From an uncultured Fretibacterium sp. (GTDB lineage Bacteria > Synergistota > Synergistia > Synergistales > Aminobacteriaceae), in contig CALAUZ010000280.1 of NCBI GenBank assembly GCA_937892105.1, positions 1 to 6,303 of the forward strand: 6,303 nt of DNA, in the 5' to 3' direction. The notes under the pieces are model-generated. The model did no database searches. It had not been told where the DNA came from and saw only the letters and a program-made list of their open reading frames with translations. The stretch's first letter is position 1, and each line of letters opens with the position of its first letter. Both the position numbers and the translations under genes were made by a program. Below are positions 1 to 6,097 of this stretch, piece after piece.

Positions 1-1083
1 GAATTATTCGGTAAAATGTAAACATTATTCGCGTGCGCTTTTTTAATCGCCTTCACAAAATCTTCAGCAGACGGATTCATCGTTTGACCACCAGAAACTA
101 AATGAGTGACACCTAAATCGTTGAAATATTCATCGATACCAGAGCCTGATGAAACAGCGATTACCGCGTGTGGAACGCGTGGAATATTAGAAGAGATTTG
201 ATCTCCATCAGCTTCATAGGCACCATTTTCTAAGGCGTGATGCTGTTCAGTCATATTTTCGACTTTGATTTTTTTAAATTCACCGAATTGTTGAGCGTAG
301 TTCAAAACACTACCAGGATGTAATGTATGAACGTGTACTTTCACTAAATTTTCATCGCGGACCTAATTCCATGATGAATTCAGTACAATAACCGAATTCT
401 TCATTTTTCAATCTCGCGGCTGCCATTAAAGGAGCGCCAACCATCACCGTGGTCTTGTCTCTTTCGATGACATCTCCAGTCATCGCTGCTCGCATGCCTT
501 CTAAGATTTTAATTAATCCGGCACCACCAGAATCAACAACGCCAACTTCTTTTAAAATTGGTAATAAATTTGGTGTGCCTAATAGAGATTGCTTGGCGGC
601 TTTGATGAGAATATCGAAAACCTTTTCGATTGTATAGAAATCTTTAACGTGATTTGTGGTGTATTCGGTGGCCTCTCTCATCACTGTTAAGATTGTGCCT
701 TCCACTGGTTTAACAACGGCTTTATAAGCGATTTCTACACCTTTATTTAAAGCGGTGATTAAATTGGATACACTGATTTCTTTAACGCCTTCTAAACCCA
801 TGGCAAAACCACGGAATATTTGGCTAGTAATCACACCAGAATTACCTCTAGCGCCCATCAATAAACCACGCGAAAAAGCTTTCGCGATTTCATAGGCGTT
901 ATTATCATTTCTATTTTGGATTTCCATCATGCCACTTGTGCATGTTAAATTCATATTCATTCCGGTATCACCATCAGGCACAGGAAAAACATTTAAAGCA
1001 TCGATTTCTGGATAGTGATTAAATAGATTATTACTGCCAGATATTAAAATATCTTTTAATTTTTGGCCACTGATTGTCTTCAT
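1..1083 (-). pseudogene. fakA: Fatty acid kinase FakA (YloV, DAK2 family), internally deleted, frameshifted and cut by window edge
   Basis: FakA phosphorylates fatty acids held by FakB (DegV-family) carriers, feeding exogenous fatty acids into phospholipid synthesis. The first 240 residues form a normal DAK2/Dhal kinase domain: NVFPVPDGDTGMN (nucleotide/Mg site, near residues 31-43), MGARGNSGV near 76-84, DSGGAGL near 183-189, then the start of the middle domain (FGYCTEFIMEL). The frame then stops at 352-354. The rest continues in another frame from about 353 to the window edge: KVHVHTLHPG, an IKVENM-type stretch, and the C-terminal domain with SGGQTMNPS and YILPNN. By comparison with the family, roughly 25 residues, including the usual GDSLVVV segment, are missing at the junction, so this is a deletion plus frameshift. 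Start ATG 1081-1083 is 2 nt after the yloU stop with no strong Shine-Dalgarno, suggesting translational coupling. Identification is firm; whether the break is biological or an assembly error is open. Confidence 0.9.
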
Positions 1084-1085
1084 AA

Positions 1086-1415
1086 TTAATTAGTAGAAAC
1101 TACATCTTCTAAATAGACAGATACATCGCGAATCTTTTGTGGATAAGCGCGATATAAACGATATGATAATCCTTTGCGGCAGCTTCTTAATGCTTCGGTA
1201 GCTTTCACATACATCGAAGCGACAACATGGACGTGAATCGATAAAGTTTTATCTGTATGTTGGATGATGCGGATCCCTTCTTCTTTGTTTCTTCCTTTTT
1301 TAAATTCGTAGATTGAAATAATACCGTACGCATTTGCGATTGCTTCACGGATCACTTCTTTCATCTCTTTTATATTAATATCATCAACTGTTTCAAAATG
1401 GGTTATATCTCTCAT
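1086..1415 (-). CDS. yloU: Asp23/Gls24 family protein (YloU-like)
   Basis: A 109-aa protein of the Asp23/Gls24 (alkaline-shock) family, small soluble proteins linked to envelope stress and often encoded just before fakA. Support comes from the length (B. subtilis YloU is about 120 aa), the EVIREAIANAYGI segment (the usual 'xxAxxxxGI' start of the fold), a central beta strand SIHVHVVASMYV, and the end VSVYLEDVV, which matches the typical 'VNVYVQGV' end. The direct neighbour fakA supports the assignment. Compared with typical members the N-terminus is short and lacks a clear G-x-I-x-I strand. The start ATG at 1413-1415 has no Shine-Dalgarno; an in-frame stop lies in the -10 region, so the ORF cannot extend upstream. 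The promoter sits so close that the mRNA leader would be only a few bases. Intact, in contrast to its broken partner. No precise molecular role can be given. Confidence 0.85.
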   Translation of the reverse strand: MRDITHFETVDDINIKEMKEVIREAIANAYGIISIYEFKKGRNKEEGIRIIQHTDKTLSIHVHVVASMYVKATEALRSCRKGLSYRLYRAYPQKIRDVSVYLEDVVSTN

Positions 1416-1424
1416 GTTGTTCTC

Positions 1425-1453
1425 ATTTTACAAAGTAAACTTACCGCTGTCAA
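1425..1453 (-). promoter_or_regulatory. Sigma-70/SigA-type promoter of yloU-fakA, near-leaderless
   Basis: On the minus strand TTGACA (1448-1453) is followed by exactly 17 bases and TAAAAT (1425-1430), an almost perfect housekeeping promoter. The yloU ATG begins at 1415, only nine bases beyond the -10 box. A start site 6-8 bases downstream of the -10 would leave a leader of about 1-4 nt, too short for a ribosome binding site, and none is visible. Confidence 0.85.
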
Positions 1454-1771
1454 TAGTCACCCCCCGACCAGAGGAAGCGTTGATTTAAGCGAATTTTTCA
1501 ATTATCGATGGATTAAATGCTATATCCGTCGCGCCATTTCTTCTTTATAATGAAGCATCTATTATAATTTCATTCCAACATTCTTTATTTTAAATAAGCC
1601 CATCATTTGAATGTTTAAAATTGCCTCTTAGAAACACGAAATTAGAGGATGTCTGTATTTACTCACTTTGTGAGCTACAAAGCGTATATTGCCCAATAAA
1701 TCGCTTTAAAAAGGATATTATTGATAAATATCTCAACAATTCTATATTTTTAATATCAATAACAAAGAAGG
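1454..1771. other. Gene-poor spacer between the transporter gene and the yloU promoter
   Basis: About 320 AT-rich bases with no convincing gene. One plus-strand frame is open from a TTG at 1621 into the transporter gene, but it has no ribosome binding site, resembles nothing I know and overlaps the transporter in antisense. The spacer holds a few short inverted repeats (1624-1648 and 1662-1682, listed separately). A TATAAT at 1546-1551 on the plus strand lacks a -35 partner. No tRNA, riboswitch or repeat array was recognised. Confidence 0.6.
1624..1648 (-). terminator. Weak candidate terminator for the transporter gene
   Basis: CCTCT (1624-1628) and AGAGG (1644-1648) form a 5-bp stem with a large loop. 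Read on the minus strand it is followed by CAATTTTAAA, giving only a four-T tract. It lies downstream of the transporter stop and upstream of the yloU promoter, where a terminator would be expected. The stem is short and the T-tract poor, so this is tentative. Confidence 0.25.
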
Positions 1772-2538
1772 TCAATCATGTCTATCAAGAATTTCCTCTT
1801 CCTTTTTATCTTTTTTTAAAATTAGAAAGAATCCCACTGGGGCGAATAATATCTCCATCACTAATTCAAAGACCGCTCCTAATAAAGCACCGATAAAGAC
1901 ACTAAATGGGGTGCAGGGCATTTTAAATAACAGAGGATATGCAATCATTTGGAAGATGATATTATCCACCAATTGGGAGAAGAATGTCGACCCATACGCT
2001 CTAAAAAAATAGATTAAAAAGCCTTTAAAACTCTTTTCTTTTGCTCTTCCATTAAAAGAATTGGTTTTTTCAAAAACCTTGCCAATTCCAATGTTAATTA
2101 CAATATCAACACCGCTCGAACAGGCAAAAGCCAATAGACTCGTTGGTGTAAGACCACTAAATAGTTACTACCAATCACGCCATTTAAAGCAACGGCAATG
2201 TCTTCATTTTGAAACCAACCAGTCACTGAACTTTCAGGAATTAATGCGACAAGGGCCATAATGCCAGAAAAAGCCAACGCGATGATGATATCAAAAATCG
2301 TCAAAATAAATGAAGCTCTACCGCTATATTTTTGAGTGGCGACATCCATTGTTAAAAATAAGATCCACGAGATTAAAAATCCGCAATCTAATGATAGATA
2401 TCTTCCATCGCTATATAATGTTTTATTGGCTAAGATATTCATGAGCACTACCGATATCGCCGATAATGCCACTAAATAAGCTGGTAATTTCTTGAATTCC
2501 GCGTACTGCGTTTTCAAAAATTCCTTCAGTTTTTTCAT
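1772..2538 (-). pseudogene. VUT/YhhQ-family queuosine precursor transporter, single-base frameshift
   Basis: Multi-pass membrane protein of the VUT family (Pfam Vut_1), members of which import queuosine precursors for tRNA modification. Family signatures: VVLMNILANKTL in the first membrane helix, LSLDCGFLISWILFLTMDV, a third helix around SFILTIFDIIIALAF, then in the second frame LLAFACSSGVDIVINIGIG, RAYGSTFFSQLVDNIIFQMIA and a last helix GALLGAVFELVMEILFAPVGFF. The first frame ends at 2098; the second resumes near 2150. 767 bases separate start and stop, so adding one base (near 2150-2155, in GTGGTCTTACACC on the minus strand) restores a 255-codon gene of normal family length. I chose ATG 2536-2538 (MKKLKEFL) because GGAAAAG precedes it and a longer reading would begin upstream of the promoter. 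It is either a recent pseudogene or a one-base sequence error. Confidence 0.85.
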
Positions 2539-2575
2539 TTCTTTTCCGTTATTTAATGACAAAATCTTCTTTGCT

Positions 2576-2584
2576 ATTATAACA
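2576..2584 (-). promoter_or_regulatory. Extended -10 promoter of the transporter gene
   Basis: Minus-strand TGTTATAAT (TATAAT at 2576-2581 preceded by TG-T) is a consensus extended -10. No good -35 lies at 17 bases, as is common for extended -10 promoters. The start site would be near 2569, giving a leader of about 30 nt with GGAAAAG before ATG 2538. The leader is too short for, and does not resemble, a preQ1 riboswitch. Confidence 0.6.
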
Positions 2585-2624
2585 TATAACCATTTTCCCA
2601 ACATTGAAAGGTTTTATTTTGCTT

Positions 2625-2753
2625 TTAATCCTCTAAAAACAGCTTTCTGATTTTTTCTTTAGAAATCACATTGTTTTTCAGAACCCGTGTTTTCTTCCGA
2701 TAAGGATTTAAGACCGCAGGATCATCCAGTATCTCAGATAAAACCTGATATAA
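2625..2753 (-). pseudogene. C-terminal 42 codons of an unrecognised gene, 5' part missing
   Basis: Reading on the minus strand, 42 codons run open to TAA at 2625-2627. They begin LYQVLSEILDDPAVLNPYRK and end with KLFLED; the tail is rich in Lys/Arg with a helical look, unlike random translation of AT-rich DNA. An in-frame TAA at 2754-2756 immediately precedes, there is no start codon or ribosome binding site, and composition changes just upstream. I infer the 3' remnant of a host gene whose front was lost when the phage/IS block arrived. I do not recognise the family. It lies directly upstream of the transporter gene in the same direction, but the transporter has its own promoter. Confidence 0.45.
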
Positions 2754-2766
2754 TTAGGCTCATCAG

Positions 2767-2805
2767 TAAGGGTCTAACCCTTAGACGGAGCTTAAAAAAC
2801 TCCGT
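2767..2805. other. Two adjacent perfect hairpins at the host/phage boundary
   Basis: First hairpin: TAAGGGT (2767-2773), loop CTA, ACCCTTA (2777-2783), a perfect 7-bp stem. Second: ACGGAG (2785-2790), loop CTTAAAAAA, CTCCGT (2800-2805), a perfect 6-bp stem. They start about 10 bases after the antirepressor stop (minus strand), so a role in ending that transcript is likely. Neither is followed by a clear T-tract on either strand, so they are not classical intrinsic terminators. They could also be a transposon or attachment end. Confidence 0.5.
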
Positions 2806-2815
2806 TTCGCCTTGA

Positions 2816-3619
2816 CTAAATTACAAAGCGTCCGTCCTTAAATCCATTAATGAAATAGATTTGTCCTTTGCCCGTAACTTTGGGCGTCCGTCGGATAATT
2901 GCTCCCTTGTTAGGGTCATTCACGGCGGTCTTCTTAATCTTGAATAATCCGCTGTCCATTGCTCTTTGAGTCGGTAAATTCCAATCTTCGCCGCGAGCCC
3001 TGCATAAATAGCCTTTGTCGCGCATCCACTTGAAAAGCCTGATTTCACCGACGTTAATTCCGTTTTGCCTGAGAATTTTCGCAAGTTCGCCGATTAAAAT
3101 GCTTCCGTCGCTAGCGTCGACCGCTTCCGCAAAAATAACTTTCGGCCTGTCTTCTTCGATTTTCGCGGTTAATGCTTGATTTTTAGCCCTTTCTTCTTTC
3201 ACCGTTTCCGCCAGCTTGATAATTAAATCCGGATTCGCGATGATTTCTTCGGCCTTTTGCGGCGTTAAATATGCGCCGTGTTTGCGGATTGAAGGCACTA
3301 CTTCTCCGGCTATCCACATTTGATACGGCAACGCTGCTTTTTTGTCCGACCGCCCTAAGAAGAAATAAAGCCCTTGCTCCGTGAGGCATAACATCTCTCG
3401 TTGCTGTTCAACACCGTTTTCAGACCTGGAGGAAATCCGTTTTCCCCCCTTCCAAATTTCAGGAACATTAGCGAAATATTTCGACATTCCGCCGTCCATT
3501 CCATATCCTAGAGCTTGTGCTACGTCTTTTGCGACAAACCAAATTTCGCCGTTGTCGTCTGTGATTGTGCGTGTTGTGAAATTTTCGTGCTGAAAAACTG
3601 CTAATTCGTTGTTATTCAT
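2816..3619 (-). CDS. Phage antirepressor, BRO-N plus KilAC domains
   Basis: A 267-aa phage antirepressor of the BRO/Ant type. Such proteins bind DNA and counter a phage repressor, favouring lytic growth, or act as phage regulators. The BRO-N domain spans about residues 4-115: FTTRTITDDNGEIWFVAKDV, ALGY, then LTEQGLYFFLGRSDKKAA and MWIAGEVVPSIRKHGAY. A charged helical linker (about 125-158) leads to a KilAC/ANT domain (about 158-260): KVIFAEAVDASDGSILIGEL, AKILRQNGINVG, RLFKWMRDKGYL, TPKVTGKGQIYFINGF. Both domains look complete. The start ATG 3617-3619 is set by AAAGGAG eight bases upstream (3628-3634); a TTG at 3637 lies upstream of that site and is unlikely. Base composition is clearly more G+C-rich than the host-like genes to the left. 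It follows the small ORF at 3678-3857, probably in one transcript. No repressor, integrase or other phage gene is nearby. Confidence 0.88.
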   Translation of the reverse strand: MNNNELAVFQHENFTTRTITDDNGEIWFVAKDVAQALGYGMDGGMSKYFANVPEIWKGGKRISSRSENGVEQQREMLCLTEQGLYFFLGRSDKKAALPYQMWIAGEVVPSIRKHGAYLTPQKAEEIIANPDLIIKLAETVKEERAKNQALTAKIEEDRPKVIFAEAVDASDGSILIGELAKILRQNGINVGEIRLFKWMRDKGYLCRARGEDWNLPTQRAMDSGLFKIKKTAVNDPNKGAIIRRTPKVTGKGQIYFINGFKDGRFVI

Positions 3620-3627
3620 AATTTTTT

Positions 3628-3634
3628 CTCCTTT
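3628..3634 (-). promoter_or_regulatory. Ribosome binding site of the antirepressor gene
   Basis: AAAGGAG on the minus strand, eight bases before ATG 3619. It decides between this start and a TTG six codons upstream that would overlap the site itself. Confidence 0.8.
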
Positions 3635-3677
3635 CAAATTTTCCTTAAAACTTTCGAGGCTTCAGGACTTTTAATCC

Positions 3678-3857
3678 CTAATTCCTAACCTCTTTAATTG
3701 CTCCGCGTCTGACTTGTGCGTCATAAGCGATATTTACCTGTTCACGGACTCTCGAAATAAAATCTTCGATGGCGTCTCTCGTTTGAAACAAAGCCGCGCC
3801 CGTGATTCCGATTTGCCCGCTGTCTCCTAAAACGATTTGAAACTTGTTGTCGTTCAT
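3678..3857 (-). CDS. Small phage-associated protein of unknown function
   Basis: A 59-aa ORF beginning MNDNKFQIVLGDSGQIGITG and ending AIKEVRN. I do not recognise the family. It has a short beta-like N-terminus with several glycines, then a helical, charged C-terminal half (RDAIEDFISRVREQV). No membrane segment or cysteines. The start ATG 3855-3857 is chosen because AAGGAG (3866-3871) lies eight bases upstream; an ATG at 3878 has a purine-rich stretch directly abutting it and is a poor choice. The frame stays open upstream to a TGA at 3948-3950 without a good start, encoding a plausible segment (LTLSWHWEEM), so either the end of an earlier gene shares this frame or the gene was once longer and lost its front to the IS5-type element. 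It shares strand and composition with the antirepressor gene 58 bases downstream. Confidence 0.6.
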   Translation of the reverse strand: MNDNKFQIVLGDSGQIGITGAALFQTRDAIEDFISRVREQVNIAYDAQVRRGAIKEVRN

Positions 3858-3865
3858 GTTTATCT

Positions 3866-3871
3866 CTCCTT
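3866..3871 (-). promoter_or_regulatory. Ribosome binding site of the small phage ORF
   Basis: AAGGAG on the minus strand, eight bases before ATG 3857. It fixes the start at MNDNKFQ rather than the upstream ATG at 3878, whose reading would pass through this site. Confidence 0.75.
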
Positions 3872-3953
3872 CCTTCATCTCCTCCCAGTGCCACGAAAGA
3901 GTTAATTTGATTTCGTCTCCCTGCGGCTCGTTTAATAGACTTGTCCATCAACG

Positions 3954-3982
3954 TTGAAAAATAATCATTTAAGATTTATCAT
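3954..3982 (+). promoter_or_regulatory. Promoter of the IS5-type transposase, predicted leaderless start
   Basis: TTGAAA (3954-3959), 17-base spacer, TATCAT (3977-3982). The transposase ATG is at 3989, seven bases after the -10, where transcription would be expected to begin. No Shine-Dalgarno precedes the ATG. Good spacing and sequence support the promoter; the leaderless start is inference. Confidence 0.5.
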
Positions 3983-3988
3983 TAACTC

Positions 3989-4773
3989 ATGAATAAAATA
4001 CTAAAACTCAAAGAAGACGATTATCAAACAATACTTGGAGTAACCAAGCACACGTTTGACTGTATGCTGAAATTTTTAGAGCAGGCTTATGCTGAAAAGC
4101 ACAAAAAAGGAGGCAGGCGTTTATCAAAATTATCGCTGTCAGATAAGCTGGTGATAACTCTTAGTTATTATAGGGAATACCGTCCCATGAGAAATATCGC
4201 TTTTGATTGGGAAGTTTCAAAAAGCATTGTGAATGACAGTATTCATTGGGTAGAAGAAGTGCTTGCGAAAAGCAAAGATTTTGCATTGCCTTCCAAAAGA
4301 AAACTGGTCAAGGAAGATGCTCCCTTTGTGGTGCTCATGGATGTAACGGAATGTGAAATACAGCGTCCTAAAAAAAACAAAAAAGATACTACAGCGGCAA
4401 AAAGAAAAAACATACATTGAAAGCTCAAGTAGTTGCAGACGCAAGTTCTAAAGATATTATTTGTGTCAATATTGCTCCGGGACACAAACATGATTTTAGA
4501 ATTTTTAAGGATAGTAAAGTACACTTTGCCGAGAAAACGCAAGTAATCGTTGATAAAGGTTATCAGGGCATTACCAAGTTTCACGCAAACAGTATAGTGC
4601 CGAGAAAAGCGAGCAAAAAACATAAACTTACGTCTTGTGAAAAATTGTATAACCGCCTTATTGCCAAATGTCGTGTGTATATAGAAAATATAAACAGTTA
4701 CATTAAACGCTTTCGCATATTCTCGGGAAAATACAGAAATCATAGAAGGAAATTTTTAGGGATTATAAAATAG
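3989..4773 (+). CDS. IS5-type (DDE_Tnp_4) transposase, two frames joined by probable -1 frameshift, 3' end cut by IS256
   Basis: Frame 0 (3989-4420) encodes an N-terminal helix-turn-helix region (LGVTKHTFDCML, SDKLVITLSYYREYRPMRNIA, VSKSIVNDSIHWVE) and the first catalytic Asp in VVLMDVTECEIQRP (D118). The -1 frame then continues QKRYYSGKKKKHTLKAQVV, a conserved family motif, to 4773, with the second Asp in VIVDKGYQG (D189) and the Glu in RVYIENINSYIKRFRIF (E233). Joining at the A8 tract (4370-4377), whose A-AAA-AAC heptamer is in the zero frame, gives 261 aa with all three catalytic residues. Frame 0 alone stops at 4418-4420 with a meaningless tail. The last codons (GIIK-stop) are encoded by the IS256 left end, so the natural C-terminus (family proteins run about 15-20 residues further) and the element's right terminus are lost. 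Activity is doubtful, though the catalytic core is whole. Confidence 0.85.
4370..4384 (+). promoter_or_regulatory. Slippery tract for programmed -1 frameshifting
   Basis: Eight A, one C, six A. In the zero frame codons are AAA AAA AAC, so 4372-4378 is A-AAA-AAC, a heptamer of the X-XXY-YYZ type. A -1 slip leads directly into the conserved YYSGKKKKHTLK frame. I see no strong downstream stem-loop, only short weak pairings. Two-frame transposases are known in some IS5 groups, which favours a programmed signal over a random mutation. Confidence 0.6.
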
Positions 4774-4782
4774 TTTGTGTAA
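4759..4782 (+). repeat. IS256 left terminal inverted repeat
   Basis: Starts GGGATTATAAAATAG and ends TTTGTGTAA; pairs with 6074-6097. It contributes the last four codons and TAG stop of the truncated IS5-type transposase reading into it. Confidence 0.7.
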
Positions 4783-4803
4783 ATGGAAAAAGCTATAAAA
4801 ATT

Positions 4804-4809
4804 AAGGAG
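4804..4809 (+). promoter_or_regulatory. Ribosome binding site of the IS256 transposase
   Basis: AAGGAG nine bases before ATG 4819. It decides the start against the upstream ATG at 4783, which would add 12 residues not needed by the family. Confidence 0.75.
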
Positions 4810-4818
4810 TCGATAGAA

Positions 4819-6066
4819 ATGACCATAAAACACGAACTTAATCAACAAGACGCTATGATTGAACAAATCATTTCGCAGTTAGATTTGTCAGGAATGACGC
4901 AAGAAAAACTGTTCGGACAAGACGGAATTATTAAAAATCTCACAAGCCGCCTTTTGAACAGAATTCTCGAAGCTGAAATGGACGTTCATCTCGGCTACAA
5001 AAAACATTCGAACGATGGAGACAATAGCGGCAATAGCCGGAACGGATATTCAAAAAAGAAAATTTTGACTCATGATCAACATGTTGAACTGAACGTTCCG
5101 CGAGACAGAAATTCTGAATTTGAGCCGGAGATTGTTCCTAAATATGCAAAGAGGCTGCCGCTATTTAATGAGCAGATAATCTCTCTGTATTCACGCGGAA
5201 TGACCACTCGTGATATTCAGGCGCATTTGAACGAAATTTACGGCGTTGACGTTTCACCTGAACTTATCAGCAGAGTTACAGACGCAGTTCATGATGATGT
5301 ACGTGCTTGGAGGACGCGTCCTCTCGAGCGCAGTTATCCTATAGTCTATTTAGACGCACTGCGTGTCAACAGCCGCCAAAACGGGAAAAATGAAAATAAA
5401 GCTCTATATTTGGCTTTAGGCATAAACATGGACGGCAGAAAAGAAGCTTTAGGTTTCTATTTAAGCGAAACTGAAGGCGCAAAATTTTGGATGAGTGTTC
5501 TAACTGACTTAAAAAATCGCGGAGTTGAAGACATTTTTATTGCCTGCATGGACGGATTGACAGGTTTTCCCGATGCTGTTCGAGCCGTGTATCCGAAAAC
5601 AAAAGTTCAACTCTGCATAGTTCACATGGTTAGGAACAGTACTAAGTACGTCAGCTACAAGGATTTGAAAGAAGTGTGCAGAGATTTGAAAAAGATTTAC
5701 AGTGCCGTAAACGAAGACGAAGCTCTTGAATCTCTCGATGATTTCGGCAAAAAATGGAACGACAAATACCCAATGATTCAGCGTTCTTGGGAAACACACT
5801 GGGATGATTTGAGCGAGTTTTTCAAATATCCAGAAGAAATACGGCGTGTAATTTACACGACCAACGCTATTGAGTCGTTGAACGCCTCACTCCGGAAAGT
5901 TACAAAAAATAGGGCGGCTTTCCCTGATGACGAAGCTATAATTAAGATTATGTATCTTGCGATAAGCAAAGCCGCTAAAAAATGGACTATGCCAATTAGA
6001 AATTGGGGACAGGCATTAAATCAGTTTGCCATTCTGTTCGGAGCTGACAGAGTTTTCGGGATATGA
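4819..6066 (+). CDS. IS256-family (mutator-type) DDE transposase
   Basis: A 415-aa transposase of the Transposase_mut family, full length (typically 390-420 aa) and uninterrupted. Visible features: N-terminal helical region with LLNRILEAEMDVHLGY, the SRNGYSKKK linker, PRDRNSEFEPEIVPKY, the helix-turn-helix-like SRGMTTRDIQAHL and GVDVSPELIS, then the catalytic triad: D179 in VYLDALRV, D245 in ACMDGLTGFPDA, and E352 in TTNAIESLN. The C/H motif QLCIVHMVRNS between the second Asp and the Glu, and the closing W-x-x-x-LNQFAILF, are also standard. The start is set at ATG 4819 because a perfect AAGGAG (4804-4809) lies nine bases upstream; an in-frame ATG at 4783 would overlap the site and lacks its own. 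Probably active. Confidence 0.93.
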   Translation: MTIKHELNQQDAMIEQIISQLDLSGMTQEKLFGQDGIIKNLTSRLLNRILEAEMDVHLGYKKHSNDGDNSGNSRNGYSKKKILTHDQHVELNVPRDRNSEFEPEIVPKYAKRLPLFNEQIISLYSRGMTTRDIQAHLNEIYGVDVSPELISRVTDAVHDDVRAWRTRPLERSYPIVYLDALRVNSRQNGKNENKALYLALGINMDGRKEALGFYLSETEGAKFWMSVLTDLKNRGVEDIFIACMDGLTGFPDAVRAVYPKTKVQLCIVHMVRNSTKYVSYKDLKEVCRDLKKIYSAVNEDEALESLDDFGKKWNDKYPMIQRSWETHWDDLSEFFKYPEEIRRVIYTTNAIESLNASLRKVTKNRAAFPDDEAIIKIMYLAISKAAKKWTMPIRNWGQALNQFAILFGADRVFGI

Positions 6067-6073
6067 AAATTAA

Positions 6074-6097
6074 TTACACAAAACTATTGACAAACCC
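6074..6097 (-). repeat. IS256 right terminal inverted repeat
   Basis: Read on the minus strand it starts GGGTTTGTCAATAG and ends TTTTGTGTAA, matching the left end. It supplies the last codons and TAG stop of the IS5-type relic reading into it from the right. Confidence 0.7.

Larger units (their letters stand above)
4759..6097 (+). mobile_element. Complete IS256-family insertion sequence
   Basis: About 1.34 kb, normal for IS256 elements, with one intact transposase gene. The ends are imperfect inverted repeats of 24 bases: left 4759-4782 and right 6074-6097 (reverse complement), both starting GGG and ending TTTGTGTAA, with 17 of 24 positions equal without gaps. The TTGTGTAA core is typical of IS256 ends. 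The flanking octamers, AATTTTTA (4751-4758) and AGATTTTA (6098-6105), agree at 6 of 8 positions; IS256 elements make 8-9 bp duplications, but this AT-rich match may be chance. Both ends abut truncated IS5-type transposase genes. Confidence 0.8.

Noticed and set aside
1621..1896. Plus-strand open frame of 91 codons starting at TTG
   Set aside because: No ribosome site, no recognisable family, and its second half is antisense to the clearly coding end of the transporter gene.
2539..2569. preQ1 riboswitch before the queuosine-precursor transporter gene
   Set aside because: The leader is only about 30 bases and has no stem with the C-rich/A-rich aptamer pattern of class I preQ1 riboswitches.
3183..3593. 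Open frames in other phases within the antirepressor gene on both strands
   Set aside because: They are shadows of the BRO-N/KilAC coding frame, with low-complexity or Arg-rich translations and no ribosome sites.
4217..4743. Minus-strand open frames across the IS5-type transposase
   Set aside because: Antisense shadows; the plus strand has catalytic motifs in both frames.
5509..5799. Minus-strand open frame inside the IS256 transposase
   Set aside because: Antisense shadow of a full-length conserved transposase.
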